A stretch of 46,725 bases of DNA from NCBI GenBank assembly GCA_020847975.1, contig JADLBD010000285.1, forward strand, positions 1 to 46,725, written 5' to 3'. The notes under the pieces are model-generated. The model was not told where the DNA came from, did not search any database, and worked only from the letters and a program-made list of their open reading frames with translations. This stretch comes from Bryobacterales bacterium (GTDB lineage: Bacteria; Acidobacteriota; Terriglobia; Bryobacterales; Bryobacteraceae). The position numbers and the translations under genes are program-made. Positions 30,593 through 38,932 of this stretch are shown here, one piece after another. Every line of letters starts with the position of its first letter. Within the stretch, counting starts at the first letter, position 1.

Positions 30593-32007
30593 GGCGCTTC
30601 TCTTCCTCCGGCGCCGCCGCAGCGATTGCTTTTTATGCCGCTGGAGTTGCCCTCATACCCAATCCCCTGATTGCCGTGGCTATGGTGACCCCGCTCCTGC
30701 TGGCTCCCGCCTGCCTGTTTCTCCTCGCTGGAGCCAACCGCTGGCTGGCCGGCTTCCTGGGCGCGGTGATGCTTCTGCCGCCTCTGCCGGTTGCTCTCGG
30801 AAACACGGGACCCCATCCGGCGCTTGCGCTGGCCGCGGCCGGAACTGGAATCGGCGTCCTGAGGATTCGCGAATGGCGTCCGCGGCTCGATTCCCTCAGC
30901 GCGTCCCTGCTGTTGCTGTTCCTTCTTCTTCTGGCAAGCGTCGCGCCGGCGGCCATCGATTCCGGCGCCGCCGTGGGCGCCGGGAGCCTGGCCAGGGTGC
31001 TCCTGTTCGGCATTTCCGTCTATGTCTACTTCTATTGCGTACACGGCCCGGGAGCGCGCATTCCCATTCGCCCCTCCACCGCCATCCGGTGGCTGACTGC
31101 CGCCGCTGTCTTTGCCGCGGCGTTTGCCTGCTTCGATTTCTACTGTCAGCTTCCGGCTCCCGCCGGCTATGGCCCACAATTCATATGGCTCGATAGCGGC
31201 GTCTACCGCCGCGCGCAGGGCCTGTTCTATGAAGCAAGCACGCTGGGCAATTTCTGCGCCTACTTCCTCGTGATGATCGCGGTCATCGTCACGGGTCCGC
31301 GCGAGTGGCGGTTCCTTCCACGGTCGATACTCCCGCTGGCGGGCGGGGTTCTTTCCGCAGCTCTGGTTTTTTCCTTCTCTCGCGGCTCGATTGTCTGTCT
31401 GGCTGCCGCGCTGGCAACTTTGCTCTACCTCCACCGCGGGCGGTATAAAGTTCGCCACTGGCTGCTTGTGATCGGGACTACTCTGGCCATAGGCATCGCC
31501 GCTGTATTCTTCTTTTTCCCCTCGTTCGGGGAACTCTACTGGGCGCGGATCCGGGGCTCGCTCGAATTCTTTCTCACCGATCCCAACGGTATCCTCTCAG
31601 GGCGTCTTTCCAACTGGCGAGCGCTAGCGGACCTGTTGCGGGACAACCCGTGGTATCTGCTTACCGGCGCGGGTTACAAGACTCTTCCCTACTCGCAGCT
31701 TCCCGGCCGCCCTCTGGTGGTGGACAACATGTACTTAAGCCTGCTTGCGGAAACAGGCATCGCCGGACTTGCCGCCTTCCTCGCGATGAATTATCAGATC
31801 GTACGCAAAGCCTATCGCATTGCCACTCGAAGCCTCCAGCCGGATGCGGCGTTCTTTGGAACCTGGATCTGCTGCTTCTGGGTTGGCGAATTGGCGCAGA
31901 TGCTTTCCGGCGATCTCTTCACCTACTGGCGTGTACTTCCCATCTACTTCTGGACGCTCGCCATGGCAGTGCGCCTGGACTCCGCGTATGAACGTACTCT
32001 TCGTTGA
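30589..32007 (+). CDS. O-antigen polymerase/ligase family membrane protein (Wzy-like)
   Basis: A 472-residue protein with about 12 hydrophobic segments. YRRAQGLFYEASTLGNFCAYFLV, FSFSRGSIVCLAAALATLLYL and the loop with DNMYLSLLAETGIAGL are arranged as in Wzy_C proteins. It probably polymerises repeat units, while the TPR-bearing protein at 27651-29486 may do a different ligation step. It overlaps the Wzz-like gene by 4 bases and the next glycosyltransferase gene by 20 bases. Confidence 0.88.
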   Translation: MRRFSSSGAAAAIAFYAAGVALIPNPLIAVAMVTPLLLAPACLFLLAGANRWLAGFLGAVMLLPPLPVALGNTGPHPALALAAAGTGIGVLRIREWRPRLDSLSASLLLLFLLLLASVAPAAIDSGAAVGAGSLARVLLFGISVYVYFYCVHGPGARIPIRPSTAIRWLTAAAVFAAAFACFDFYCQLPAPAGYGPQFIWLDSGVYRRAQGLFYEASTLGNFCAYFLVMIAVIVTGPREWRFLPRSILPLAGGVLSAALVFSFSRGSIVCLAAALATLLYLHRGRYKVRHWLLVIGTTLAIGIAAVFFFFPSFGELYWARIRGSLEFFLTDPNGILSGRLSNWRALADLLRDNPWYLLTGAGYKTLPYSQLPGRPLVVDNMYLSLLAETGIAGLAAFLAMNYQIVRKAYRIATRSLQPDAAFFGTWICCFWVGELAQMLSGDLFTYWRVLPIYFWTLAMAVRLDSAYERTLR

Positions 32008-33124
32008 CCAGTTCGGGGAATTGGGAGGGGCCCAGCGATGTTTACTGGATTTGATCCCCGCGGTGCGGGAGCGTGGTTGGCGCGCGAGCGCCGCGGTTCC
32101 TTCCGAGGGCGAGTTGGCCCAATGCCTGGGTTCTCTCGGTGTCGAGGTGAGCCTTCTTCCTCCGGCGCGCTATGAATCCGGGCGCAAGCCGCCTGGTGAC
32201 GCGTTACGATTCGCCCGCGCGCTACCCGTGCTGGCAAGGCAGATATCCGGCCTGTGCTCCCGCTACTCGGCGAATCTGCTGTACGTCAATGGTCCACGGC
32301 TTCTGCCCGCGGCTGCCCTCGCGCATTCGAGAATACCGGTTCTCTTCCACGCCCACAGCTATCTCCCGCATGGTCTATCGCGTACTCTGGCGCGCTGGGC
32401 TTTGCGCCGCTGCAACGCGACGGTGATCGGGGTCTCGCGCTTCGTGTCCTCGTATGTCGCGGGCGCCGTTGCGGCGGACCGGCTGTTCGTCATCCCCAAC
32501 GGTGCGGCCCGTCTGCAATGCCCGCGGCGCGCGGCGGATGGCGTTTGCGCGGGAGTGATCGGAAGAATCGCTCCGGAAAAAGGGCAACTCGAATTTGTCC
32601 ATGCCGCGCGAATCGTGCGGGAGCAGATTCCAGAGTGCCGTTTCCTGATCTGCGGCGCTCCGCTGATTGCTCCGGGAGACTACGCCGCCCGCGTCCAACT
32701 CGCAGCGAGAGGCCTACCCATGGATTTCCGCTCCTGGCAGCAGGACATCGGTCCAGTCCTCTCCGAACTCGACTTGCTGGTGGTCCCCTCGACCGGCGCG
32801 GAGGGGTTCGGGCGCGTCATTATTGAAGGCTTTTCCGCCGGCGTGCCCGTGCTTGCCTTCCGCTCCGGCGGCATTCCCGAAATCATCGAAGACGGAAAAA
32901 CCGGCTACCTCGCCGAAAGGAAGACTCCGGAATCACTGGCGCAGTACATGATCGCCATTCTTCGCGATGAGGAGAGCCGCAAGGCGGTGGCGCGAAACGC
33001 GTTTTCCCAGTGGCAGGAGCATTACACGCTAGCGCGATATCGCGAGCGAATCACGGCCGTGATGGCTCTTGCAGCAGGCATCGAAACGCCAGGGCAGCCA
33101 GCAGAGCCATTGCGGCTGAGGTAA
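31988..33124 (+). CDS. Glycosyltransferase family 4
   Basis: A 378-residue GT-B glycosyltransferase. The N-terminal domain starts MNVLFVDQFGELGGAQRCLLDL (acceptor-side glycine loop GGAQ). The C-terminal domain has VIGRIAPEKGQLEFVHAA, then EGFGRVIIEGFSAGVPVLAF with the E-x7-E motif that holds the nucleotide sugar, and GGIPEIIEDGKTGYL. It adds one sugar to the lipid-linked repeat unit. It has no signal peptide. Its start lies inside the previous gene by 20 bases. Its 3' end overlaps the convergent nucleotidyltransferase-MFS gene by 74 bases, which is a long overlap. Confidence 0.92.
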   Translation: MNVLFVDQFGELGGAQRCLLDLIPAVRERGWRASAAVPSEGELAQCLGSLGVEVSLLPPARYESGRKPPGDALRFARALPVLARQISGLCSRYSANLLYVNGPRLLPAAALAHSRIPVLFHAHSYLPHGLSRTLARWALRRCNATVIGVSRFVSSYVAGAVAADRLFVIPNGAARLQCPRRAADGVCAGVIGRIAPEKGQLEFVHAARIVREQIPECRFLICGAPLIAPGDYAARVQLAARGLPMDFRSWQQDIGPVLSELDLLVVPSTGAEGFGRVIIEGFSAGVPVLAFRSGGIPEIIEDGKTGYLAERKTPESLAQYMIAILRDEESRKAVARNAFSQWQEHYTLARYRERITAVMALAAGIETPGQPAEPLRLR

Positions 33125-35441
33125 ACAGCACGGGCACATAGCCAACCCTCGTGATCACAGCGCCGGCGATGGCCGCCGCGATAGCTTGCGAGCCGGACAG
33201 GAATACGAAATTCAGCGCCGACGCTCCGTTGCGCTGCTCCTCCTTGACCCGGCTCATCAGCAGGCTGTAGGCGCCGGGTTCGCTCATGTACTGGAACGAT
33301 ACGTAGAGCGCATAGAACCACCCCGCTACCGCCGGCGCAGCGGATCCGAGCCCCGCCAGCGCCAGTCCTGTGGCCGCCTGCGTCAGGGCTATCCCAGCCA
33401 CTAATCCGATACGCCGGAACACGAGGGGAGCCAGCAGCACCGCCGCGACTTGCGCCAGTTGCGAGGAGGAAAAGATGAGTCCCATGCGTTCCACGCTGAA
33501 GTCCAGGGACTTCGTGAAAAACACATTGAAGAACGGATTGAATGCGCCGGTGGCCAGCCCCCACAACGTAAGCGCGGCAAGAAACCGCGCCAGGAACGGA
33601 TTCCAACTGTATGCGCGCGCTTTGCTTTCCAGGCGGGCGCCGAGTTCCAGACGGGCCAACGGTACGAGGGCTATTGGCGCCAGCGCGCAGGCCGCGTACA
33701 AAGCATTCTCCATCGAGTGCGCAATGGATGGGAGGCGGCCGCCAACCACCCCGGCAACGGCTCCTAATGCGATTCCCAATGAAAACACGAGGCTGAAGGC
33801 AAACGGGCGGCTTCGTTCCGTTGTGAGCCGCGCCACAACTGGCGAGAGGCACACTGCCCAGAAGGAAACGAATGCGCCGGCCAGGCTGGCGGTAGCCAGC
33901 AGCAGTGCCTTGCCGGTCACGACAACTCGCAGCGCCGAAACCACGGAGGTAGCGCCCACTCCCCACATCAGACAGCGGCGCAGTCCGATTCTCGAAGCAA
34001 GCCATCCCGCCGTCAGGCTGCCCGCCATCGTGCCTGCCGTCATCGCTCCGCTCACCGCGCCAATGAAGTCTTCCTGAAATCCGATGCGCAGCAGATGCAG
34101 GTTATAAAGCAGGAAGAAAATGAACAAGCCCAGGTTGTACAGAAGTCCCGCCGCAAGAAATCGCCAAAAGGGAGCGGGAAGTTCGCGCTCCTCCATCCAC
34201 CAGAGAAACGCGCATCCCATGGAAGGCAGCAGCAGCCGCGCATGGTGCGCGAATCTGCGGGCGGCGTGCAGCGCATATCTCCACGTCCGGCGCAGGCGCA
34301 GCCGCCGGGTCATTTCCGAGTCCGGAACATGCACCGCGTCCACGGGTCCGGGAGCTTTCATGGGAATCAGCCTGCGGCGGAAAATGGCATGCCGGTCTTT
34401 CGTGGAATGGAGCAGGCTCAGATGCAGCCACAACTCATCCTTGTTGGGGTGAAACGGCGCCTCGAGGGGCGAGTGTCCCCACCGCGTGAACCATTTCCCG
34501 ACCGCAGCGGGCAGCCGCGCGGTTTCCTCCAGCGCCGGCTCGGGCAGCCGGCATCCGAACCAATGCGCGGCCAGGCGGAAACAAATGGCCTCGATGCGGC
34601 GCAATTCATCGTCATGCAGCGCTCTCCATTGCGCCCAGAAATCCGCGTCGTGATGCCGGTCCAGGAACCAGGCAATCTCATAGATGCTCGCCGGACGCGC
34701 ATCGCCGCGGAGCAGGTGCCGCAGGGCGTGCAAGCACGCGTAACCGAGCGAGTCGGCGGAACAGAGGGATGGAAACCTCTGCCCCTCCAGCCGGCGGTAT
34801 TCGCGCCGCTCCCAGAATGCTTCCAGCCGCTGCGGGCCGAAGCGCTCGGTTTCGTAATCCCAGAACCGGAAATGCAGATCAATGGCCGTCGGAATCTCCG
34901 TGTCGAAAAAGTCTCCCCGCCAATGCCATCCGGTCTTGCGGATCATGGAAGGGAGGTGGTCCGTCGGGAGGCCATCCATGCGGCCCAGTGGTTCATACCC
35001 CATCGCCAGCACGGCGTCGCGCGCGCCCGGCAGCCATTGCCGAGGACAGTAGAGATCGAGATCGTACTGTGTACGGAGCCTCGCGTCCGCGGTGAACCAG
35101 GGCCAATGCGCGAAGCCTTTCAGGACGAGGTGTTCCATACCTTGCTGTTCAAACCGTGCGGCCAGTTCCTGATACAGCGCGATCTGCTTCTCGAAACGCA
35201 CACAGTTCGCAGCCGCATTGCGCGCCAGCCGTTCACGGATCGCCTGCGGGCATCGCCGCCCATCGAGTCTTCCGGCCCATGCCAGCGTCAACTGGTTGCG
35301 GTCGCAATAGCCGAGGGCCTCATTCCAACCATGTTCATCCAACCGCTCGAGACTACTCTCGGAGCCATCGAAGCGAAGCGTTTCGAGAACCGCGGCCGGA
35401 CCTGGTGGAAGAGAACGCCGCATCGGTTCTACAGGCGGCAT
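33051..35441 (-). CDS. Fusion protein: nucleotidyltransferase-fold domain (PF14907-like) plus MFS transporter
   Basis: A 796-residue fusion. Residues about 35-380 resemble the 'uncharacterised nucleotidyltransferase' family: LVLKGF (Lys108), then YDLDLY with the metal-type pair Asp127 and Asp129, and AIDLHFRFW with Asp188. Residues about 425-796 are an MFS carrier with 12 predicted helices (first NLGLFIFFLLYNLHLLRIGF; loop GWLASRIGLRR). I know of no common protein with this joining. The frame is unbroken, so it is not a frameshift artefact on the present sequence. Its start overlaps the HprK-like stop by 13 bases, so the two are co-translated. The role may be sugar or nucleotide-linked precursor handling in the polysaccharide cluster; this is inference. 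Confidence 0.85.
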   Translation of the reverse strand: MPPVEPMRRSLPPGPAAVLETLRFDGSESSLERLDEHGWNEALGYCDRNQLTLAWAGRLDGRRCPQAIRERLARNAAANCVRFEKQIALYQELAARFEQQGMEHLVLKGFAHWPWFTADARLRTQYDLDLYCPRQWLPGARDAVLAMGYEPLGRMDGLPTDHLPSMIRKTGWHWRGDFFDTEIPTAIDLHFRFWDYETERFGPQRLEAFWERREYRRLEGQRFPSLCSADSLGYACLHALRHLLRGDARPASIYEIAWFLDRHHDADFWAQWRALHDDELRRIEAICFRLAAHWFGCRLPEPALEETARLPAAVGKWFTRWGHSPLEAPFHPNKDELWLHLSLLHSTKDRHAIFRRRLIPMKAPGPVDAVHVPDSEMTRRLRLRRTWRYALHAARRFAHHARLLLPSMGCAFLWWMEERELPAPFWRFLAAGLLYNLGLFIFFLLYNLHLLRIGFQEDFIGAVSGAMTAGTMAGSLTAGWLASRIGLRRCLMWGVGATSVVSALRVVVTGKALLLATASLAGAFVSFWAVCLSPVVARLTTERSRPFAFSLVFSLGIALGAVAGVVGGRLPSIAHSMENALYAACALAPIALVPLARLELGARLESKARAYSWNPFLARFLAALTLWGLATGAFNPFFNVFFTKSLDFSVERMGLIFSSSQLAQVAAVLLAPLVFRRIGLVAGIALTQAATGLALAGLGSAAPAVAGWFYALYVSFQYMSEPGAYSLLMSRVKEEQRNGASALNFVFLSGSQAIAAAIAGAVITRVGYVPVLFTSAAMALLAALAFRCLLQEPSRP

Positions 35442-36415
35442 CCCTGTTGCAGCAGGGATTCCAGACAGTCCACGGCGGAATCGAGTTCGCCGTAGCAGAG
35501 TTCCAGTACAGGCAGGGAAAGCAGCCGCCGCAGAGATTGCCGCTGCTCTTCGCGTGTGGTCTCACGCCCGTAGCAGATCACGCTTTCCATTTGCCGAAAA
35601 GCCTCCTCCCTTGAAAATGGGCGAAGGCTCGCCGGCCCCCCGCGTCCGCGGCTGAGGAAAACGACATGCTCCACCGCGGCGCGCGGCGCGATCCTGAACC
35701 CGACAGTATCGAGTTCGATCGCCCTCTTTCCGTTCGGCTGCAACCCGCACTGGAGGGCTGGCAACTCCGGAAACAAAGCCGTTGCCGAAGGCCGCAACCG
35801 GACGCGGTAGGGATTGCCGGTAATGGTGTGGTCCTCGGAGGCCCTGACCAGAAAGCTGCCGTCGTCGCAGATGAAAGTCCAACCGCGCTTCGCACAGGCA
35901 TAGGCCAGAGTGGATTTCCCCGCTTCCGATGCCCCGCAAAGCAGCACGCCGTGTCCGTTGTATGCCACGCAAGCGCCGTGAATACCGGTGAAATACCGCT
36001 CACACACGAGAGAATAACCGTGACTTTCGAGGAAGAAATAGCGCAGGAAGGAAGGGTCCTCGAGAACGCGGGGAGTGAGCCAGCAATAGCCGAACCCTGC
36101 CTCGAAGTCGCACACTCCGAAATGCTGGGCGTCGCTGCTGATGGTCAACAAGTGACGGCGCGACCGGACAACCGGTTCACTGGGAAACGCCGCCGCGCCG
36201 CCCGCGATCCCTACGTGCAGTTCGAGTGGCTCTTCCGCGCGCCAGGCGGAAAATCTGCCCCAACTCTCCCCGGCCAATTCCAGAATCCGTTCAGAATTCG
36301 TACACACCCGTAACGGGAATCCGTAGGGAAAGTACAATGCCTCATGCGGCATCGGCGCTTCATGCAGCAGCGGATCGCGCGCAAGCAGCGCGGAAATTAC
36401 CTCTTGGTGTTCCAT
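35429..36415 (-). CDS. HprK-like P-loop kinase
   Basis: A 328-residue protein with the C-terminal kinase core of HPr kinase. It has the P-loop GASEAGKST (residues 161-169, with Lys167 and Ser168), preceded by GIHGACVAYNGHGVLLC, and the acidic pair CDDGS at about 183-187. The N-terminal 130 residues do not match the HprK N-domain. Such HprK-like proteins are found with nucleotidyltransferase-fold proteins in peptide-modification and polysaccharide clusters; their targets are mostly unknown. The frame is open from 36526, which would overlap the divergent gene. I choose the ATG at 36413-36415, which leaves a 97-base promoter gap; GAAAAT lies 6 bases before it. Confidence 0.8.
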   Translation of the reverse strand: MEHQEVISALLARDPLLHEAPMPHEALYFPYGFPLRVCTNSERILELAGESWGRFSAWRAEEPLELHVGIAGGAAAFPSEPVVRSRRHLLTISSDAQHFGVCDFEAGFGYCWLTPRVLEDPSFLRYFFLESHGYSLVCERYFTGIHGACVAYNGHGVLLCGASEAGKSTLAYACAKRGWTFICDDGSFLVRASEDHTITGNPYRVRLRPSATALFPELPALQCGLQPNGKRAIELDTVGFRIAPRAAVEHVVFLSRGRGGPASLRPFSREEAFRQMESVICYGRETTREEQRQSLRRLLSLPVLELCYGELDSAVDCLESLLQQGCRL

Positions 36416-36498
36416 GGATGGATTTTCACCAGCGCCCCGGAAAGTTGTTGCTCCGATTGTATCACCCGGCCCGCGCTGAGCGTCCTCTGCAATCCTGT

Positions 36499-36504
36499 TA
36501 CACT
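36499..36504 (+). promoter_or_regulatory. Possible -10 box (TACACT), short-leader type, of the GT4 gene
   Basis: TACACT ends 8 bases before the ATG at 36513. No ribosome binding site lies between, and no clear -35 box is seen. Confidence 0.35.
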
Positions 36505-36512
36505 TCTTCGTC

Positions 36513-37586
36513 ATGCGCGCCGCCATCGTTCACTACTGGCTGCTCCAAATGCGCGGAGGCGAAAAAGTGGTGGAGGCGCTGTGCCGGCTGTTGCCGGAAG
36601 CCGATCTCTTCACCCTGTTCTATGACCCCGGCAGCGTCTCGCCATTGATTCGCTCGAGACATGTCACTGCGTCCTTTTTGAACCCCTTGCGAAGACACTA
36701 CCGCTCGCTGCTTCCCCTCATGCCCATGGCTCTCGAGCATCTGGATTTGCGCGCCTATGACCTGGTCATCAGCAGTGAATCCGGCCCCGCCAAAGGAGTC
36801 CTCACCCGCTCCTCGGCGCGTCACATCTGTTATTGCCACACTCCCATGCGCTACCTCTGGGATCTGTACCCGGATTACCTGCATGAATGGACCGGGAGCC
36901 GGCTGAAGCGCGCGGCGTTTGCCGCATTTTCCAACTATCTCCGCCTTTGGGATCTGGCCTCCGCGGCGCGCGTCGACCAGTTTCTGGCCAACAGCGCCAA
37001 CGTGCAGCGCCGGATTCTCAAGGCCTACCGCCGCGACTCGACGATCGTCCATCCGCCGGTCGATGTCGACACTTTCTATTGGCGTCCCCATCAGGATTAC
37101 TACCTGGCCGTCTCGGAACTCGTCCCCTACAAACGCCTTCATCTCGCCATCGCCGTTTGCTCGCGAACCGGACGGCGCCTGCGGATCGCCGGCGTTGGCC
37201 CCGAGTACAGGAATCTCAAACGCGCGGCCGGCCCCGGCGTCGAGTTCCTCGGCCGCGTCTCCGACAGCGACCTGCGCGAACTCTATGCGCACAGCCGCGC
37301 CCTCGTTCAACCCGGAGAAGAGGATTTCGGTATGGCCGCGGTCGAGTCCCTGGCCAGCGGAAAACCGGTGATCGCTCTCGGCCGCGGCGGGGTGCTCGAA
37401 ATCGCCACGGCTCCGCTTTCCGGCTTCTTCTTCAGTGAACCCTCAGAGGATGCGCTCGAGGCCGCCTTTCGCCAGTTCGAACTGTCTGAATCATCGATAG
37501 CGTCGGGGCCTTTGCAGACCTGCGCCTCACGTTTCTCGCAAGCGGCATTCGCCGCGAACATGACACGCATTCTGCAATCCGGCTGA
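36513..37586 (+). CDS. Glycosyltransferase family 4
   Basis: A 357-residue GT-B enzyme. It starts MRAAIVHYWLLQMRGGEKVVEAL, has CYCHTPMRYLWD at about 109-120 (a motif of WbaZ-like mannosyltransferases), and the donor site PGEEDFGMAAVESLASGKPVIAL with E-x7-E type acidic residues. It probably adds mannose or a similar sugar in the polysaccharide pathway. It stands alone on the plus strand, divergent from the HprK-like operon and convergent with the amidohydrolase gene, whose stop is 7 bases away. Confidence 0.92.
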   Translation: MRAAIVHYWLLQMRGGEKVVEALCRLLPEADLFTLFYDPGSVSPLIRSRHVTASFLNPLRRHYRSLLPLMPMALEHLDLRAYDLVISSESGPAKGVLTRSSARHICYCHTPMRYLWDLYPDYLHEWTGSRLKRAAFAAFSNYLRLWDLASAARVDQFLANSANVQRRILKAYRRDSTIVHPPVDVDTFYWRPHQDYYLAVSELVPYKRLHLAIAVCSRTGRRLRIAGVGPEYRNLKRAAGPGVEFLGRVSDSDLRELYAHSRALVQPGEEDFGMAAVESLASGKPVIALGRGGVLEIATAPLSGFFFSEPSEDALEAAFRQFELSESSIASGPLQTCASRFSQAAFAANMTRILQSG

Positions 37587-37593
37587 GGTTCGC

Positions 37594-38871
37594 TTACTGC
37601 CCGCCTTTGTACACCACGCCGTCCTTCATCACAAAAACCACGCGCTTCATTGCCGTGATGTCGTCCGCCGGATTTCCCTCCACCGCGGTTACATCCGCCA
37701 GTTTCCCCGCCTCGAGGGATCCCACGCGATCCTGCCAGCCCATGAGTTCGGCCGCGACACTGGTTGCCGAGCGGAGGGCCTCGAGCGGCTTCATTCCATA
37801 GCGCACCATGTAGGCGAACTCCTGTCCGGCATTCTCCTGGTGGCCGTCCAGGTCCGTGCCGAAAGCAATCTTGACAGACAGTTTCAAGGCACGCTGAAAC
37901 GCCTCTCTGTGTTTCGCGGTGGTCCCCTCCATCAGGCGCCGCCGCTCAGGAGACACCGGCGAGCCGTCCAGGAACTGCATGTACGCCATTAAGGTCGGGA
38001 CCCAATACACTCCCTTCTCCGCCATCATCCGGAACGTCGCATCGTCGAGATAGATTCCGTGTTCGAGGGAAGACACTCCGCCCCGAATCGCCGTCTGCGC
38101 CGCGCCGCTGTTGTAGACATGGGCCGCTACCTTCGCGCCCACCTTGCCTGCCTCCTCCACGATCGTCCGGATTTCCTCGAGGGAGAAGGTGGGCCACGCC
38201 GTCAACTGATCCGGACTTCCCCCGCCGCGCCGCCGGTGATCGGCGTAGATCTTGATGAGGTCCGCGCCATTGGCCAATTGCTCCCGCACAGCTTTGCGCA
38301 CTCCGTCCACTCCATCGGCAAGCTGTGCCCCATGCGGGATGTTCACGTCGGGCGAGTATCCGTAAGGCGAGTATCCGCCGGTGATGCTCAGCGCCCGCGT
38401 GGCGCACTGCATTCGCGGGCCGATGACCAGACCGTCACGGATGGCGTCGCGGAGCGCGACATCTCCATACCAGGCGCCTTCCGTCTCCAGATCGCGTATC
38501 GAGGTGAAACCCGCCAGCAGCGTCTTCCGCGCGGAAACCGTCGCCCAGATCGCGCGGTATTGCAGGGATTTCCTGAGTAGCGCGTCATCATACGGCACAC
38601 CGTAGAGAAACATGTGCGTATGGCAGTCGATCAGCCCCGGCATGACAGTGGCCCGGCTCAGGTCCACCACCTTCGCTCCCTCGGGAATCGCCACGTTCCT
38701 ACCCGCCGCCCGGATGCGATTCCCTTCCACCACGACGACGGCGTTCTCCACAAGAGCCAGGTTCTTTCCATCAAAGAGCCTGCCGCAACGGATTGCGGTC
38801 ACCTGCGGCGATTGCGCCCCGGCGGCGGCGGCCGCCAGCAGCGCCGTCATCCACACCTTCCATCCGCGCAT
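37594..38871 (-). CDS. Secreted amidohydrolase family protein (imidazolonepropionase/Xaa-Pro dipeptidase-like)
   Basis: A 425-residue metal hydrolase with a signal peptide (WMTALLAAAAAGAQS). The metal ligands are complete: DCHTHM (H-x-H), Lys in GADLIKIYAD, His in VAAHVYNSG, His in LEHGIYL and Asp in AFGTDLDG. Related enzymes cleave peptides such as Xaa-Pro dipeptides or cyclic amides. The frame is open to an ATG at 38889, but GGAGAA at 38875-38880 is placed correctly for the ATG at 38869-38871. It makes a useful comparison with the permease-fused relative at 7713-9887, which lacks two of these ligands. Confidence 0.92.
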   Translation of the reverse strand: MRGWKVWMTALLAAAAAGAQSPQVTAIRCGRLFDGKNLALVENAVVVVEGNRIRAAGRNVAIPEGAKVVDLSRATVMPGLIDCHTHMFLYGVPYDDALLRKSLQYRAIWATVSARKTLLAGFTSIRDLETEGAWYGDVALRDAIRDGLVIGPRMQCATRALSITGGYSPYGYSPDVNIPHGAQLADGVDGVRKAVREQLANGADLIKIYADHRRRGGGSPDQLTAWPTFSLEEIRTIVEEAGKVGAKVAAHVYNSGAAQTAIRGGVSSLEHGIYLDDATFRMMAEKGVYWVPTLMAYMQFLDGSPVSPERRRLMEGTTAKHREAFQRALKLSVKIAFGTDLDGHQENAGQEFAYMVRYGMKPLEALRSATSVAAELMGWQDRVGSLEAGKLADVTAVEGNPADDITAMKRVVFVMKDGVVYKGGQ

Positions 38872-38916
38872 ACGTTCTCCTCTCCCCAAACTATCCTCTC
38901 ATTGCCGCAACTCCGC

Positions 38917-38922
38917 TAAAAT
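38917..38922 (+). promoter_or_regulatory. Possible -10 box (TAAAAT) of the PIG-L gene
   Basis: TAAAAT ends 10 bases before the ATG at 38933. It overlaps an in-frame ATG at 38921 that would add four residues to the protein; if the hexamer is the -10 box, that ATG cannot be the start. Confidence 0.3.
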
Positions 38923-38932
38923 GGCCTTTCTC

